Source: Lactobacillus intestinalis
GTDB taxonomy: Bacteria > Bacillota > Bacilli > Lactobacillales > Lactobacillaceae
Reading direction: 5' to 3'
Length of the DNA stretch: 64,000 nt
Assembly: GCF_024397795.1 (NCBI RefSeq)
Contig: NZ_CP072983.1
Span: forward strand, 310,001 to 374,000
The position numbers and the translations under genes are program-made. Shown one piece after another: positions 45,222 to 54,560 of this stretch. The notes beneath the pieces were generated by a model, which saw only the letters and a program-made list of their open reading frames with translations, was not told the origin of the DNA and ran no database searches. The number at the start of each line of letters is the position of its first letter. The stretch's first letter is position 1.

Positions 45222-45255
45222 GGTGGGAGAGCTTAGAGAAGGCTCGTTTGACCAC
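45222..45255 (+). promoter_or_regulatory. Predicted L1-type control structure before rplA
   Basis: GGTGG (45222-45226) pairs with CCACA-side CCAC (45251-45254), and GAGCTT with AAGGCTC, again with an asymmetric loop; TCAAGGAGG follows. It closely parallels the leader before rplK. Confidence 0.5.
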
Positions 45256-45275
45256 ATTATCAAGGAGGAAATCAC

Positions 45276-45968
45276 ATGCCAAAGCATGGTAAGAAATATT
45301 TAGAAGCTGCTAAAAAAGTAGATCCAAATAAGTTGTACTCAGTTGAAGAAGCTATGAAGCTTGTTAAGGAAACTTCATACGCAAACTTTGATGCTTCAGT
45401 TGAAGTATCATACAACTTAAGTGTTGACCCTAAGCAAGCTGACCAACAAATTCGTGGTTCACTTGTTTTACCTAACGGTACTGGTAAGACCCAAAAGGTT
45501 ATCGTTTTTGCTGAAGGTCCACAAGCTGAACAAGCTAAGGCAGCAGGCGCTGACGAAGTTGGTTCAGATGAATTAGTAGAAAAGGTTCAAAACGGTTATT
45601 TGGACTTTGACGTTGTTGTTGCAACACCTATGATGATGGCTAAGGTTGGTCGTTTAGGTCGTATTCTTGGACCTAAGGGCTTGATGCCAAACCCTAAGAC
45701 TGGTACTGTAACCATGGACATCGAAAAGGCTGTTAAGAACGTTAAGGCTGGTCAAGTTGAATACCGTGTTGACCGTCAAGCAGCTATCCATACCGCTATC
45801 GGTAAGGTATCATTCACTGATGAACAATTAACTGAAAACTTTGACGCTTTACGTGACGTAATTTTACGTGCACGTCCTGCATCAGCTAAGGGTCAATACA
45901 TTAAGAGTGTTGCAGTTGCTGCAACCTTTGGCCCAGGGATCAAGCTTGATCCATTAAACTTAGTTTAA
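45276..45968 (+). CDS. rplA: 50S ribosomal protein L1
   Basis: L1 (230 aa) forms the mobile L1 stalk and is an autogenous translational repressor. Blocks [35 protein letters not shown] and the C-terminal [22 protein letters not shown] are standard. AAGGAGG site upstream. A terminator follows. Confidence 0.97.
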   Translation: MPKHGKKYLEAAKKVDPNKLYSVEEAMKLVKETSYANFDASVEVSYNLSVDPKQADQQIRGSLVLPNGTGKTQKVIVFAEGPQAEQAKAAGADEVGSDELVEKVQNGYLDFDVVVATPMMMAKVGRLGRILGPKGLMPNPKTGTVTMDIEKAVKNVKAGQVEYRVDRQAAIHTAIGKVSFTDEQLTENFDALRDVILRARPASAKGQYIKSVAVAATFGPGIKLDPLNLV

Positions 45969-45987
45969 TTTTTAAAATTAGACGTAT

Positions 45988-46021
45988 AAAGCGCCTCGCA
46001 GTGTTGCGGGGTGCTTTTTTT
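45988..46021 (+). terminator. Terminator after rplA
   Basis: AAAGCGCCTCGCA pairs with TGCGGGGTGCTTT (G-U pairs) around GTGT-like loop, followed by T tract. Confidence 0.82.
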
Positions 46022-46074
46022 CTGTGTTATCATTAATTGATTTATTGAACACAATACATGTAAGGGGAAACTTC

Positions 46075-46947
46075 ATGCCTAAAAAAGTTGTAAGCAAGTT
46101 GCTTGCTTTATTATTCTTAATTTTGTTTTTTGTAGTGGGATGTGCGAATAATAGCTCAAAAATCACTATTGTTGGATCTAGTGCTATGCAGCTCTTAGCT
46201 GAGCAAGCAGGAAATGACTATCGTTTGTCACATCCTAATAGCAATATTGTTGTTCAAGGTGGGGGATCAGGTACAGGGCTAAGTCAAGTCCAAGCTGGTG
46301 CAGTTCAAATTGGCACATCGGATGTTTATGCAGAAACTCAGAATGGGATTAATGCTAAAAAGCTGCAAGATCATTTGATTGCAGTTGTAGGAATAGTGCC
46401 AATCGTAAATAAAGATGTCGGCATCAAAAATTTAACTAAAGCTCAATTGCGTGATATTTTTACCGGAAAAGTTACTAACTGGAAAGAAGTTGGTGGTAAA
46501 AACGAAGCTATTACTGTTATTAATCGATCAAAGGGTAGTGGTACGCGAAAGAGTTTTGAAGATCTTATTTTAGACAACAAAAAAGCTATCCGTTCACAAG
46601 AACAAGATTCAAATGGTACGGTAAAAAAGATTGTTAATTCAACGCCTGGTACTATTAGCTACATTTCTTTCCCATATGCAAACGACAAGCATATTCAAAA
46701 AATTAGTATCGATCATGTTCAGCCAACTAACAGAAATATCACTACTAATAAGTGGCAACTTTGGTCATATGAGCATATGTATACTAAAAAGAACCCAGAT
46801 AAGAAAACACGCGCCTTTATTAAATATATGCTAGGCAATAAAGTTCAAAAAGACTTAATTCCTAAAATTGGATATTTGAGTATTAATGACATGAAAGTTA
46901 TTAGAAATAGTCAAAATAAAGTAACGAAAATAGGTAACAGCCGATGA
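46075..46947 (+). CDS. pstS: Phosphate-binding lipoprotein PstS
   Basis: 290 residues. Lipoprotein signal with lipobox FVVGC (C23), so it is membrane-anchored outside the cell. The phosphate-binding loop appears in GGGSGTGLSQV and SKGSGTRKSFED. ATG 46075 follows AAGGGGAAA; the longer frame from 46024 lacks a site and would disturb the signal peptide. Overlaps pstC by four bases; head of the pst operon. Confidence 0.94.
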   Translation: MPKKVVSKLLALLFLILFFVVGCANNSSKITIVGSSAMQLLAEQAGNDYRLSHPNSNIVVQGGGSGTGLSQVQAGAVQIGTSDVYAETQNGINAKKLQDHLIAVVGIVPIVNKDVGIKNLTKAQLRDIFTGKVTNWKEVGGKNEAITVINRSKGSGTRKSFEDLILDNKKAIRSQEQDSNGTVKKIVNSTPGTISYISFPYANDKHIQKISIDHVQPTNRNITTNKWQLWSYEHMYTKKNPDKKTRAFIKYMLGNKVQKDLIPKIGYLSINDMKVIRNSQNKVTKIGNSR

Positions 46948-47942
46948 ACAAGAGAAAAGATGAATTAAAGCAAATTGTGAATGAAGCAATTGCTAACCAA
47001 GAAGTTCCACACGTTAAATTAAACAAAATTGGCCCTGATGATGTGGATGTTGACAAATTAACTAAGCCATCTAAAGAAACTCGCCAAGAATACTGGGGAA
47101 AAGGTTTAACTTACTTCGCAATTGGACTCATCATCGTTTTGGTGGTCTCAATTATTGGCTTTATTGGGGCTCATGGATTGTCTACTTTCTTTGTAGACCA
47201 TGTTAATGTGTTTCACTTCTTAACTTCTACTGATTGGGATCCAGGCGATGGCAAAAATCACGTAGGGGCAGCAGCAATGATTGTAACTTCATTTGCAGTA
47301 ACACTGCTGGCGGCTTTAGTTGCCACACCTTTTGCAATTGCAGTTGCCTTGTTTATGACAGAATATACTTCCAAAAAAGGTGCTAATTTCTTGCAATCTG
47401 TGATGGAACTATTAGTGGGAATTCCCTCAGTAGTTTACGGATTCTTGGGATTGACGATTATTGTGCCAGCTATTCGCACTATTTTTGGCGGAACTGGTTT
47501 TGGGATTTTGGCTGCGACTTTAGTTTTGTTTGTCATGGTTTTACCCACGATTACATCATTAACTGTTGATGCATTAAAAGCAATCCCTAAGCACTTTAGA
47601 CAAGCTTCAGCAGCCTTGGGAGCAACACATTGGCAAACAATTTATAAAGTCGTGTTACCAGTAGCAACTCCTAGAATTTTGACTGCAGTAATTTTTGGGA
47701 TGGCTAGAGCTTTTGGGGAAGCCTTAGCTGTACAAATGGTAATTGGTAATGCTGTTTTGATGCCACAAAACTTAATTAGTCCATCTGCTACTTTAACAAG
47801 TCAATTAACAAGTCAAATGGGAAACACAGTTATGGGTACGCTGCCCAATAATGCTCTATGGTCATTGGCCCTACTTCTTTTAATTATGTCTCTTGTATTT
47901 AACTTTTTGGTCCGCTTAGTAGGAAAGAAAGGACAAAAATAG
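46944..47942 (+). CDS. pstC: Phosphate ABC transporter permease PstC
   Basis: 332 residues, six membrane helices. The cytosolic coupling loop is DALKAIPKHFRQASAALGATHWQTIYKVVLP (the EAA-like motif). It has an extra hydrophilic N-terminus of about 50 residues before helix 1. Starts within the last codon of pstS and abuts pstA without a gap. Confidence 0.94.
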   Translation: MNKRKDELKQIVNEAIANQEVPHVKLNKIGPDDVDVDKLTKPSKETRQEYWGKGLTYFAIGLIIVLVVSIIGFIGAHGLSTFFVDHVNVFHFLTSTDWDPGDGKNHVGAAAMIVTSFAVTLLAALVATPFAIAVALFMTEYTSKKGANFLQSVMELLVGIPSVVYGFLGLTIIVPAIRTIFGGTGFGILAATLVLFVMVLPTITSLTVDALKAIPKHFRQASAALGATHWQTIYKVVLPVATPRILTAVIFGMARAFGEALAVQMVIGNAVLMPQNLISPSATLTSQLTSQMGNTVMGTLPNNALWSLALLLLIMSLVFNFLVRLVGKKGQK

Positions 47943-48830
47943 ATGAAAGCAAAGCGCAATGATAAGATTGCTACAGGAGTAATTTACTTCTTGGTGGCAA
48001 TTGTAGTTTTGATTTTAGCTGGAATTCTAGGAAATATTTTGATTACTGGAGTTCCTCATATGTCATGGCATTTTTTGAGTTCGGAAGCTTCTTCTTACCA
48101 AGCAGGGGGCGGTGTTAGAGATCAACTCTTCAACTCGATATATTTGTTGATTTTGACAATCGTTATTTCTCTTCCGATCGCTTTAGGAGCCGCAATTTAT
48201 TTGGCTGAATATGCTAAGGACAATTGGTTTACCAATTTGATTAGAACCACAATTGAAATCTTAAGCTCACTTCCATCAATTGTTGTTGGGTTGTTTGGTT
48301 ACTTACTCTTTGTTGTTCAATTCGGTTTTGGCTTTTCAATTATTTCTGGTGCCTTAGCCTTAACATTTTTTAATTTACCAATTTTAACAAGTAATATTGA
48401 ACAAGCCATCAAGGGTGTTCCCGATTCTCAGAGAGAAGCAGGACTTGCTTTAGGACTTTCCAATTGGAAAATTATTCGGGGAATTGTTTTACCAGCTGCT
48501 CTTCCAGGAATTTTAACGGGAATTATTTTAAGTGCTGGTCGAATCTTTGGTGAAGCTGCGGCTTTGATTTATACTGCTGGTCAAAGTGGATCAACAATTG
48601 ATTATTCAAACTGGAATCCTTTTAGCCCAACTAGTTTTTTAAATGTGATGCGTCCAGCTGAAACTTTGGCGGTTCATATTTGGAAAGTAAATACTGAAGG
48701 AATTATCCCAGATGCGACTGTGGTTTCTGCAGCTACTTCTGCTTTACTTGTAATTGTTGTAATTGTATTTAATTTGGGTGCGCGTGCTTTAGGTAATAAG
48801 CTTTATAAGAAGCTTACAGCCGCAAAATAG
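47943..48830 (+). CDS. pstA: Phosphate ABC transporter permease PstA
   Basis: 295 residues with six membrane helices. The coupling loop is IKGVPDSQREAGLALGLSNWKIIRGIVLPAALPGI. Pairs with PstC to form the membrane channel. Begins directly after the pstC stop, with AAAGGACAAA as binding site inside pstC. Confidence 0.94.
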   Translation: MKAKRNDKIATGVIYFLVAIVVLILAGILGNILITGVPHMSWHFLSSEASSYQAGGGVRDQLFNSIYLLILTIVISLPIALGAAIYLAEYAKDNWFTNLIRTTIEILSSLPSIVVGLFGYLLFVVQFGFGFSIISGALALTFFNLPILTSNIEQAIKGVPDSQREAGLALGLSNWKIIRGIVLPAALPGILTGIILSAGRIFGEAAALIYTAGQSGSTIDYSNWNPFSPTSFLNVMRPAETLAVHIWKVNTEGIIPDATVVSAATSALLVIVVIVFNLGARALGNKLYKKLTAAK

Positions 48831-48839
48831 AGGTGTTTT

Positions 48840-49631
48840 ATGGATATTAAAGAATCATATGTTAAAACATTTCCAAAAGATGAGGTAGCTTTATCTACAG
48901 ATAATTTAAGTGTTTTATATGGTGGTAAAGTTCAAAAGCTATTTGATGCTAGTTTGAGCTTTAAGAAGAATACTATCACAGCGCTCATTGGAGCCTCAGG
49001 CTCAGGCAAGTCTACTTTTTTAAGATCATTGAACCGGATGAATGACAAAGTGGCTACCATCAATGGTAAAATCATGTTTCATGGATTAGATGTTAATAAA
49101 CCTAATATTAATGTTTATGAATTACGAAAAAGCATTGGGATGGTTTTCCAAAGACCAAATCCTTTTCCAAAATCAATTAGAGAAAATATTATTTATGCTT
49201 TAAAAGCAGATGGTCAAACTGACAAGCAAGAGTTGGATCGAATTGTTGAAGAAAGTTTGCGTGCCGCAGCTTTATGGGATGAAGTAAAAGATAAACTTGA
49301 TAAGAGTGCACTTGCTTTATCTGGAGGACAACAACAACGTTTGTGTATTGCACGCGCTTTAGCTGTTAAGCCCGAAATTTTGCTTTTAGATGAACCAGCT
49401 AGTGCTTTGGATCCAGTTTCTACTTCAAAGTTGGAAGATACTCTTAAACAACTGCGAAGTGAATACACAATGGTCATGGTTACTCACAACATGCAACAGG
49501 CCTCTAGAATTAGTGACTATACTGCATTCTTTCATTTAGGTCACGTGGTAGAGTATGATAGTACTGCGAATATTTTTACTAATCCAAAGGGTAGTTTGAC
49601 GGAAGATTATATTCAAGGAAGTTTTGGTTAG
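48840..49631 (+). CDS. pstB1: Phosphate ABC transporter ATPase PstB, copy 1
   Basis: 263 residues. Walker A GASGSGKST, PstB-typical RSLNRMND and VFQRPNPFPKSIRENI, signature ALSGGQQQR, Walker B ILLLDEPASALDPVST, switch MVTHNMQQASRISD. It is followed by a second PstB; the two may form a heterodimer or alternate. Common in lactic acid bacteria. Confidence 0.94.
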   Translation: MDIKESYVKTFPKDEVALSTDNLSVLYGGKVQKLFDASLSFKKNTITALIGASGSGKSTFLRSLNRMNDKVATINGKIMFHGLDVNKPNINVYELRKSIGMVFQRPNPFPKSIRENIIYALKADGQTDKQELDRIVEESLRAAALWDEVKDKLDKSALALSGGQQQRLCIARALAVKPEILLLDEPASALDPVSTSKLEDTLKQLRSEYTMVMVTHNMQQASRISDYTAFFHLGHVVEYDSTANIFTNPKGSLTEDYIQGSFG

Positions 49632-49634
49632 AGC

Positions 49635-50393
49635 ATGAATAAAGAAATTGTTACAGCTAAAAATGTTAAGTTGAGCTACGGAAATTATGAAGCGTTACAT
49701 GGAATTGATCTTTCATTTCATGAAAAAGAGCTAACGGCTTTAATTGGACCATCTGGGTGCGGAAAATCCACTTTTTTGCGTTGCTTAAATCGTATGAATG
49801 ACGATATCGAGAATATCAACATTACTGGAGAAATTCTATTTGAAGGTAAAAATATTTACGATCCAAAAATGGATTTGGTAGAGTTGAGAAAAGATGTAGG
49901 AATGGTTTTTCAGCAACCAACTCCCTTTCCTTTTTCTGTTTATAACAATGTTGCTTATGGATTGCGCTTAAGTGGGATTAAAGATAAGGAATTAATTGAT
50001 CAGCGAGTAGAAGAAAGTTTAAAACAAGCTGCAATTTGGGAAGAAACTAAAGATAATTTAAATCGAAATGCTCAGGCTTTTTCTGGAGGACAACAACAAA
50101 GAATTTGTATTGCACGCGCTTTGGCTGTGCGTCCTAAAGTTGTTTTGCTTGATGAGCCAACAAGTGCACTAGATCCAATTTCAAGTAGTGAAATCGAAGA
50201 AACTTTGATGGATTTAAAGACTAAGTTTACTTTTATCATGGTTACTCATAATTTGCAGCAAGCAGGACGGATTTCAGATCAAACTGCCTTTTTAATGAAC
50301 GGTAATTTGATTGAAGTTGGTGCTACTGAAGAAATGTTTATTGCCCCTAAAAAACAAATTACAAGTGATTATCTTAACGGTCGTTTTGGTTAA
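49635..50393 (+). CDS. pstB2: Phosphate ABC transporter ATPase PstB, copy 2
   Basis: 252 residues. Walker [38 protein letters not shown], signature AFSGGQQQR, Walker [31 protein letters not shown]. This copy is closer to the widespread PstB form (Cys in the P-loop region, LR/CLNRMND) than copy 1. Starts four bases after pstB1. Confidence 0.94.
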   Translation: MNKEIVTAKNVKLSYGNYEALHGIDLSFHEKELTALIGPSGCGKSTFLRCLNRMNDDIENINITGEILFEGKNIYDPKMDLVELRKDVGMVFQQPTPFPFSVYNNVAYGLRLSGIKDKELIDQRVEESLKQAAIWEETKDNLNRNAQAFSGGQQQRICIARALAVRPKVVLLDEPTSALDPISSSEIEETLMDLKTKFTFIMVTHNLQQAGRISDQTAFLMNGNLIEVGATEEMFIAPKKQITSDYLNGRFG

Positions 50394-50409
50394 TTTTTGA
50401 GGTAAAATT

Positions 50410-51087
50410 ATGCACGAAATATTTTTAGATGAATTAAAGAAATTGAACACTCAGTTTATGGAAATGGGTGTCTCCGTAAATGATGCTATTGATCATGCTA
50501 CCAGAGCCTTTGTAGATCATGACAAAAAAACTTCTCAAAAAATGGTCGATGATGAAGAGCGTATTCCAGAAGAGTCTTTAGATATTCAAAAAAAGGCTTT
50601 AAAATTGATGGCACTTCAACAACCAGTTGCAACTGACTTTAGGGTGGTAATTAGTATTTTAAAGGCAACTACTGATTTGGAAAGAATCGGTGAAAATGCG
50701 ATGAGTATTGCATGGGAAACTATTCGAGTAAAAGGGAATCCTCGAATTCCTGAGGTGGAAGAAATTATTTCTTCCATGACTCATGATGTGCGTCACATGC
50801 TTATTCAAGTTTTGACTGCTTATGTTCAAGATGATGAAAAGATGGCTAAAGAAGTAGCTGCTAAAGACACTAAGATTGATGAAGCTTATGTTAAAGCTCG
50901 AAAATTAATCGTAGATGGAATCGAAAATGATCCATCCAAGGCCGTCGCTTCATCGAGTTACTTTGTAGTTACTAGGTTGCTTGAACGAATTGGAGACCAT
51001 ATTGTTAATTTGGCAATGTGGGTCGTGTATAAGACCACAGGTGAGTTGAATGAATTAGTTAATCCAACTGAAGAAAAGACCATTTAA
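50410..51087 (+). CDS. phoU: Phosphate transport regulator PhoU
   Basis: 225 residues, two three-helix bundle repeats, each with the metal-site pattern: DEERIPEESLDIQKKALKLMALQQPVATDFR and DTKIDEAYVKARKLI. PhoU restrains the Pst transporter and its sensor kinase when phosphate is ample. Last gene of the pst operon, followed by a terminator. No phoP/phoR pair is seen in this window. Confidence 0.94.
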   Translation: MHEIFLDELKKLNTQFMEMGVSVNDAIDHATRAFVDHDKKTSQKMVDDEERIPEESLDIQKKALKLMALQQPVATDFRVVISILKATTDLERIGENAMSIAWETIRVKGNPRIPEVEEIISSMTHDVRHMLIQVLTAYVQDDEKMAKEVAAKDTKIDEAYVKARKLIVDGIENDPSKAVASSSYFVVTRLLERIGDHIVNLAMWVVYKTTGELNELVNPTEEKTI

Positions 51088-51117
51088 AAAAGAAGTAGCA
51101 ATTGCTACTTCTTTTTT
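51085..51117. terminator. Bidirectional terminator between phoU and the 51105 gene
   Basis: AAAAAAGAAGTAGCAATTGC is the 5' arm and inverted-repeat partner of GCTACTTCTTTTTT. It covers the last codons (poly-Lys) of the convergent minus-strand gene. Confidence 0.85.
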
Positions 51118-51488
51118 GGTTTGTCATGGATAGGGATGCACCCAGCAATAAATAAAACGACTCCAATGAGTAATAGAGAATTTTGCTTAGCAAAATAACC
51201 TGCATTTCCTAAGATTATCCCTGAAATCAAAATAGCCCAGTCACTAAGTTGGTAAAGTCTTTGCTTTGACGGCAGTTCTTTTAATTCACGGATGATACTG
51301 ATGACGGCTTGCACTAAGACGATTAAACTTAGTAAAAGCCAAACTACATTTCCTAAAATTCCCCCAAGATTACCTTTTGCTTGCGCAATACTTTCAATAC
51401 TAAGGAATAAAACTGTGATTCCTAATAATAAAAAGACAATATTACGCAATTTGTTTAAAATTCTCTGCTTTACTTCTTGATTATCCAT
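51105..51488 (-). CDS. Membrane protein of unknown function
   Basis: 127 residues with about four hydrophobic segments (17-37, 44-66, 85-101, 103-118), a cytosolic N-terminus (MDNQEVKQRILNKLRN) and a Lys-rich tail. I chose the start at 51488, after GAAGGGGGC; the frame is open for 26 codons upstream but has no ribosome binding site there. Function unknown. Confidence 0.68.
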   Translation of the reverse strand: MDNQEVKQRILNKLRNIVFLLLGITVLFLSIESIAQAKGNLGGILGNVVWLLLSLIVLVQAVISIIRELKELPSKQRLYQLSDWAILISGIILGNAGYFAKQNSLLLIGVVLFIAGCIPIHDKPKKK

Positions 51489-51560
51489 AAAATGCCCCCT
51501 TCTTTTTTCAAAATAATTAATTCTAACTATAACTTTTACGCAAAAAAATGTAAATAGTGC

Positions 51561-51589
51561 TTGCATCTTATCGATGAGCTTGCTATACT
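51561..51589 (+). promoter_or_regulatory. rplJ-rplL promoter
   Basis: TTGCAT (51561-51566), exact 17-base spacer, TATACT (51584-51589). Transcription would begin just before the L10 leader. Confidence 0.78.
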
Positions 51590-51599
51590 ATTTAAAGTA

Positions 51600-51702
51600 A
51601 ATTCTACCTAAGACTCGGGTGGCATGACGCCTCAAAATCCCGCCGAGGCCAGAAGATAATGAAGATTTTAATGCTCCATGTCTTTCGGCATGGAGTTTTT
51701 TT
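51600..51702 (+). ncRNA. L10 leader with attenuator
   Basis: The leader of rplJ carries ACTCGGGTGGCATGACGCCT...CCCGCCGAGGCCAGAAG, the conserved L10-binding structure of the ribosomal protein leader class, followed by a terminator hairpin CTCCATG/CATGGAG (51674-51680, 51689-51695) with seven T. Excess L10(L12) binding is known to promote termination in Firmicutes. Confidence 0.8.
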
Positions 51703-51778
51703 AGGCCTTTATAGAATTTATTAAATCAAATTGATCTTATGTGAAATTTGATTAAAGTAATTATGGAGGTGAATTCGA

Positions 51779-52291
51779 TTGAGTAAAGCTGCTATTGCTG
51801 AAAAGGAAAAGCTCGTTAACGCTTTTGCTGAAGAACTTAAGTCAGCTAAGGCTATCTTAGTTATTAACTACTTAGGTTTGACTGTTGAAGAAGTAACAAA
51901 CATGCGTAAGGAACTTCGTGATAACGACGTTAAGATGAAGGTTATCAAGAACACTTACTTAAGACGTGCTGCTGCTAAGGCTGGTATTGAAGGTCTTGAC
52001 AATACTTTTGTTGGCCCAACTGCTGTTATCTACACTGATAACGCTGACGACATTACTGAACCTGCTCGTATTGTTTCTAAATACGAAGATGATTTTGATG
52101 TTATTGAAATCAAGGGTGGTATGCTTGAAGGCAAGTTGACTTCAAAGGACGAAATCAAGGAACTTGCTTCAATTCCAGGTCGCGAAGGTTTACTTTCAAT
52201 GCTTGTTTCTGTATTGCAAGCTCCAATCCGCGACTTCGCTTATGCTGTTAAGGCTGTTGCTGAATCTAAGGATGAAGAATCAGCTGAATAA
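51779..52291 (+). CDS. rplJ: 50S ribosomal protein L10
   Basis: L10 (170 aa) anchors the L7/L12 stalk. The N-terminal domain (AIAEKEKLVNAFAEELKSAKAILVINYLGLTVEEV) binds rRNA and the leader; the C-terminal helix carries the L12 binding region. TTG start at 51779 after TGGAGGTGAA. Confidence 0.96.
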   Translation: MSKAAIAEKEKLVNAFAEELKSAKAILVINYLGLTVEEVTNMRKELRDNDVKMKVIKNTYLRRAAAKAGIEGLDNTFVGPTAVIYTDNADDITEPARIVSKYEDDFDVIEIKGGMLEGKLTSKDEIKELASIPGREGLLSMLVSVLQAPIRDFAYAVKAVAESKDEESAE

Positions 52292-52334
52292 TTTATATTA
52301 ATATCTAAATTCTAATTTTTCGGAGGATATATAA

Positions 52335-52697
52335 ATGGCTTTAGATACTGAAAAGATTATTGAAGAATTAAAGGGTGCTTCAATTCTTGAATTGAACGAC
52401 CTTGTAAAGGCTATTGAAGAAGAATTTGACGTTACTGCTGCTGCTCCAGTTGCTGCTGCAGGTGCTGCAGACGCAGGTGCTGCTAAGTCAGAATTCGATG
52501 TTGAATTGACTGAACCAGGTCAAGAAAAGGTTAAGGTTATTAAGGCAGTTCGTGACATCACTGGTCTTGGCCTTAAGGACTCAAAGGACCTTGTTGATGG
52601 TGCTCCTAAGAACGTTAAGGAAGGCGTTTCAGAAGACGAAGCTAACGACATCAAGGCTAAGCTTGAAGAAGTTGGTGCTACTGTAACCCTTAAATAG
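52335..52697 (+). CDS. rplL: 50S ribosomal protein L7/L12
   Basis: 120 residues. N-terminal dimerisation helices ([26 protein letters not shown]), an Ala-rich hinge ([16 protein letters not shown]), and the globular factor-binding domain ([33 protein letters not shown]). CGGAGG site upstream; terminator downstream. Confidence 0.97.
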   Translation: MALDTEKIIEELKGASILELNDLVKAIEEEFDVTAAAPVAAAGAADAGAAKSEFDVELTEPGQEKVKVIKAVRDITGLGLKDSKDLVDGAPKNVKEGVSEDEANDIKAKLEEVGATVTLK

Positions 52698-52732
52698 TTA
52701 CTGCCCAACTGGGCGACTATTTAATAAAATAT

Positions 52733-52761
52733 GGACTCTGCTTTGCAGAGTCCTATTTTTT
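52733..52761 (+). terminator. Terminator after rplL
   Basis: GGACTCTGC pairs with GCAGAGTCC around TTT, followed by TATTTTTTT. Confidence 0.88.
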
Positions 52762-52777
52762 TGCTTAAAATAGATTC

Positions 52778-54244
52778 ATGGCTACTATACATAAAAAACA
52801 AATATATAAATGGACAATGGCCACTTTGGCAGTTATATCGATCGCGCTAATAATTTTAGATTTTGCTGCTGTTATTAATATCAACAGTCCTACTAATAAA
52901 TGGTATTGGATTAACAATGGAATATTGATAATTTTTGCTATTGATTATTTTTATCGTTTATTTAAATCAGAAGATAAAATTCAATTTTTTAGTAATAATA
53001 TTTTTGACTTATTATCAATTATTCCAGTTAGTGTAATTTCATCACTAATGATGTTAATGAATATGGCAAATATTGGCTTATATTTTCGAATTATTCGTTT
53101 AGTAAGACTAGCAGGCTTGTTTGGTAAATTACGCCACATTTTACATACAGACGGCATTTTATATGTGTTTTATTTTAGTATTACATTTATCATGCTAGGC
53201 TCTATTGCAATTTCAATTACTGAGCATATTTCTTTGGATGATGCGTTTTGGTGGGCGATTACGACTGCCAGTACGGTAGGGTATGGAGATATTTCCACAT
53301 CGACGATTTCACCACATACTTTAATTGGAAAAATCGTAATCCTAGTAATGATTTTAGTTGGAGTGGCAGTAATGGGAATGGTAACTAGTTCTTTGACTGC
53401 TTATTTTGTTAGAAAGAAGATGTGGCCAAAACGTGACAAGAATAGTGATGATATTCGTCTAATTTTAAAGAAATTAGATAATTTAGAGGAGCAGAACAAG
53501 AATTTAGTTCAGCAAAATAAAAAGATGGAAGAGCAAATTCAAAATTTGCAACAAAAGCATGATGCGACAAAGTGGACCGAATTTAAAAATTGGCTTGAGA
53601 AAAAAAAGGTGAGGATGAGGAAAATGGCAAAAGATAAGAATCAAATGTACTTTGCGACTAATCCTGAAGCAGCTCATGATGAACACGTAATTGACTATCA
53701 TGTGAATGATATTGATTTGAAGTTTACTACTGATGCAGGTGTTTTTTCAAAAATGCGTGTTGATTATGGCTCAGGAGTATTAATTAAAGCAATTACGGGG
53801 CTGCAGTTTCCTAAGAACAACATTTTAGATGTAGGAACAGGATATGGACCAATTGGATTGTTTGCTGCTAAGTTTTGGCCAGATCAAACAGTTGATATGA
53901 TCGATGTCAATGAACGTGGATTAGCCTTGGCTAAGAAAAATGCAACATTAAATCGTATTAATAATGTTAATATTTACGCTTCTGATGTCTATGAAAGCGT
54001 TGAAGCTGATAAAAAATTTGGACTAATATTAACAAACCCACCAATTAGAGCTGGAAAAAAGGTGGTTTCTGAAATCTTAGCTGGTGCAACTAATCATTTA
54101 GTAACAGGTGGTGTTTTGGTAGTAGTAATCCAGAAAAAGCAGGGCGAGCCTAGTGCGCGTAAGCTGATGAAAGAAACTTATGGTAACTGCGAAATTTTAG
54201 GTCGTGATAAGGGATACTATATCTTAAAATCAGTTAAAAAATAG
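52778..54244 (+). CDS. Potassium channel-like domain fused in frame to a class I methyltransferase
   Basis: 488 residues. Residues 1-215 are a six-helix voltage-gated-type K channel: S4-like FRIIRLVRLAGLFGKLRH (103-120), selectivity filter TVGYGD (166-171). A coiled coil (229-262, LEEQNKNLVQQNKKMEEQ) leads to an RsmC-like methyltransferase from M283: SAM motif NILDVGTGYGPIGL and catalytic TNPPIRAGKK. The join crosses A8 (53600-53607). One A fewer gives a TGA two codons later. The methyltransferase also has its own site (AGGTGAGGA) and ATG 53624, so two separate proteins are also plausible. Confidence 0.8.
   Translation: MATIHKKQIYKWTMATLAVISIALIILDFAAVININSPTNKWYWINNGILIIFAIDYFYRLFKSEDKIQFFSNNIFDLLSIIPVSVISSLMMLMNMANIGLYFRIIRLVRLAGLFGKLRHILHTDGILYVFYFSITFIMLGSIAISITEHISLDDAFWWAITTASTVGYGDISTSTISPHTLIGKIVILVMILVGVAVMGMVTSSLTAYFVRKKMWPKRDKNSDDIRLILKKLDNLEEQNKNLVQQNKKMEEQIQNLQQKHDATKWTEFKNWLEKKKVRMRKMAKDKNQMYFATNPEAAHDEHVIDYHVNDIDLKFTTDAGVFSKMRVDYGSGVLIKAITGLQFPKNNILDVGTGYGPIGLFAAKFWPDQTVDMIDVNERGLALAKKNATLNRINNVNIYASDVYESVEADKKFGLILTNPPIRAGKKVVSEILAGATNHLVTGGVLVVVIQKKQGEPSARKLMKETYGNCEILGRDKGYYILKSVKK
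53624..54244 (+). CDS. Internal start for the methyltransferase part (RsmC-like)
   Basis: From ATG 53624 the product is 206 residues, beginning AKDKNQMYFATNPEAAHDEHVIDY, a normal full-length start for the small RsmC-like methyltransferases of Firmicutes that act on rRNA or similar substrates. AGGTGAGGA lies eight bases upstream. It lies in the same frame as the channel, so both a fused and a free form may be made. Confidence 0.6.
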   Translation: MAKDKNQMYFATNPEAAHDEHVIDYHVNDIDLKFTTDAGVFSKMRVDYGSGVLIKAITGLQFPKNNILDVGTGYGPIGLFAAKFWPDQTVDMIDVNERGLALAKKNATLNRINNVNIYASDVYESVEADKKFGLILTNPPIRAGKKVVSEILAGATNHLVTGGVLVVVIQKKQGEPSARKLMKETYGNCEILGRDKGYYILKSVKK

Positions 54245-54301
54245 ATAAGAAAAAAGTGGATAAACCCTTGATGAGAGTGAGATTAGAGTTTGTAAAAACT
54301 A

Positions 54302-54331
54302 TTGCTTAATCAATAGTATATGCCCTATAAT
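54302..54331 (+). promoter_or_regulatory. Promoter for the 54373 gene
   Basis: TTGCTT (54302-54307), 18-base spacer, TATAAT (54326-54331). Confidence 0.65.
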
Positions 54332-54372
54332 GTAAGCGAATACTAAAGATGAAGAAATGAGAGGGCATAACT

Positions 54373-54555
54373 ATGAAAAATCTTATGAAATATATTGTGG
54401 CCGCATTGTTTATTATTGGTGGAATTTTTATGATCGGCTGGATCTTAGGTGATAATGAAACTGCCACTCCTGCAGGTTTAACAGCTTTATATATGATTGT
54501 TGAGGGTATTTTCTTCTATCACTATTTCAGAAATCGTAACATTGGAACTTTATAA
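54373..54555 (+). CDS. Small two-helix membrane protein
   Basis: 60 residues: helix 1 about 7-25 (YIVAALFIIGGIFMIGWIL), loop GDNETATPAG, helix 2 about 36-50, basic tail. AGAGGG site, own promoter and terminator. Function unknown. Confidence 0.7.
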   Translation: MKNLMKYIVAALFIIGGIFMIGWILGDNETATPAGLTALYMIVEGIFFYHYFRNRNIGTL

Positions 54556-54560
54556 TAATT

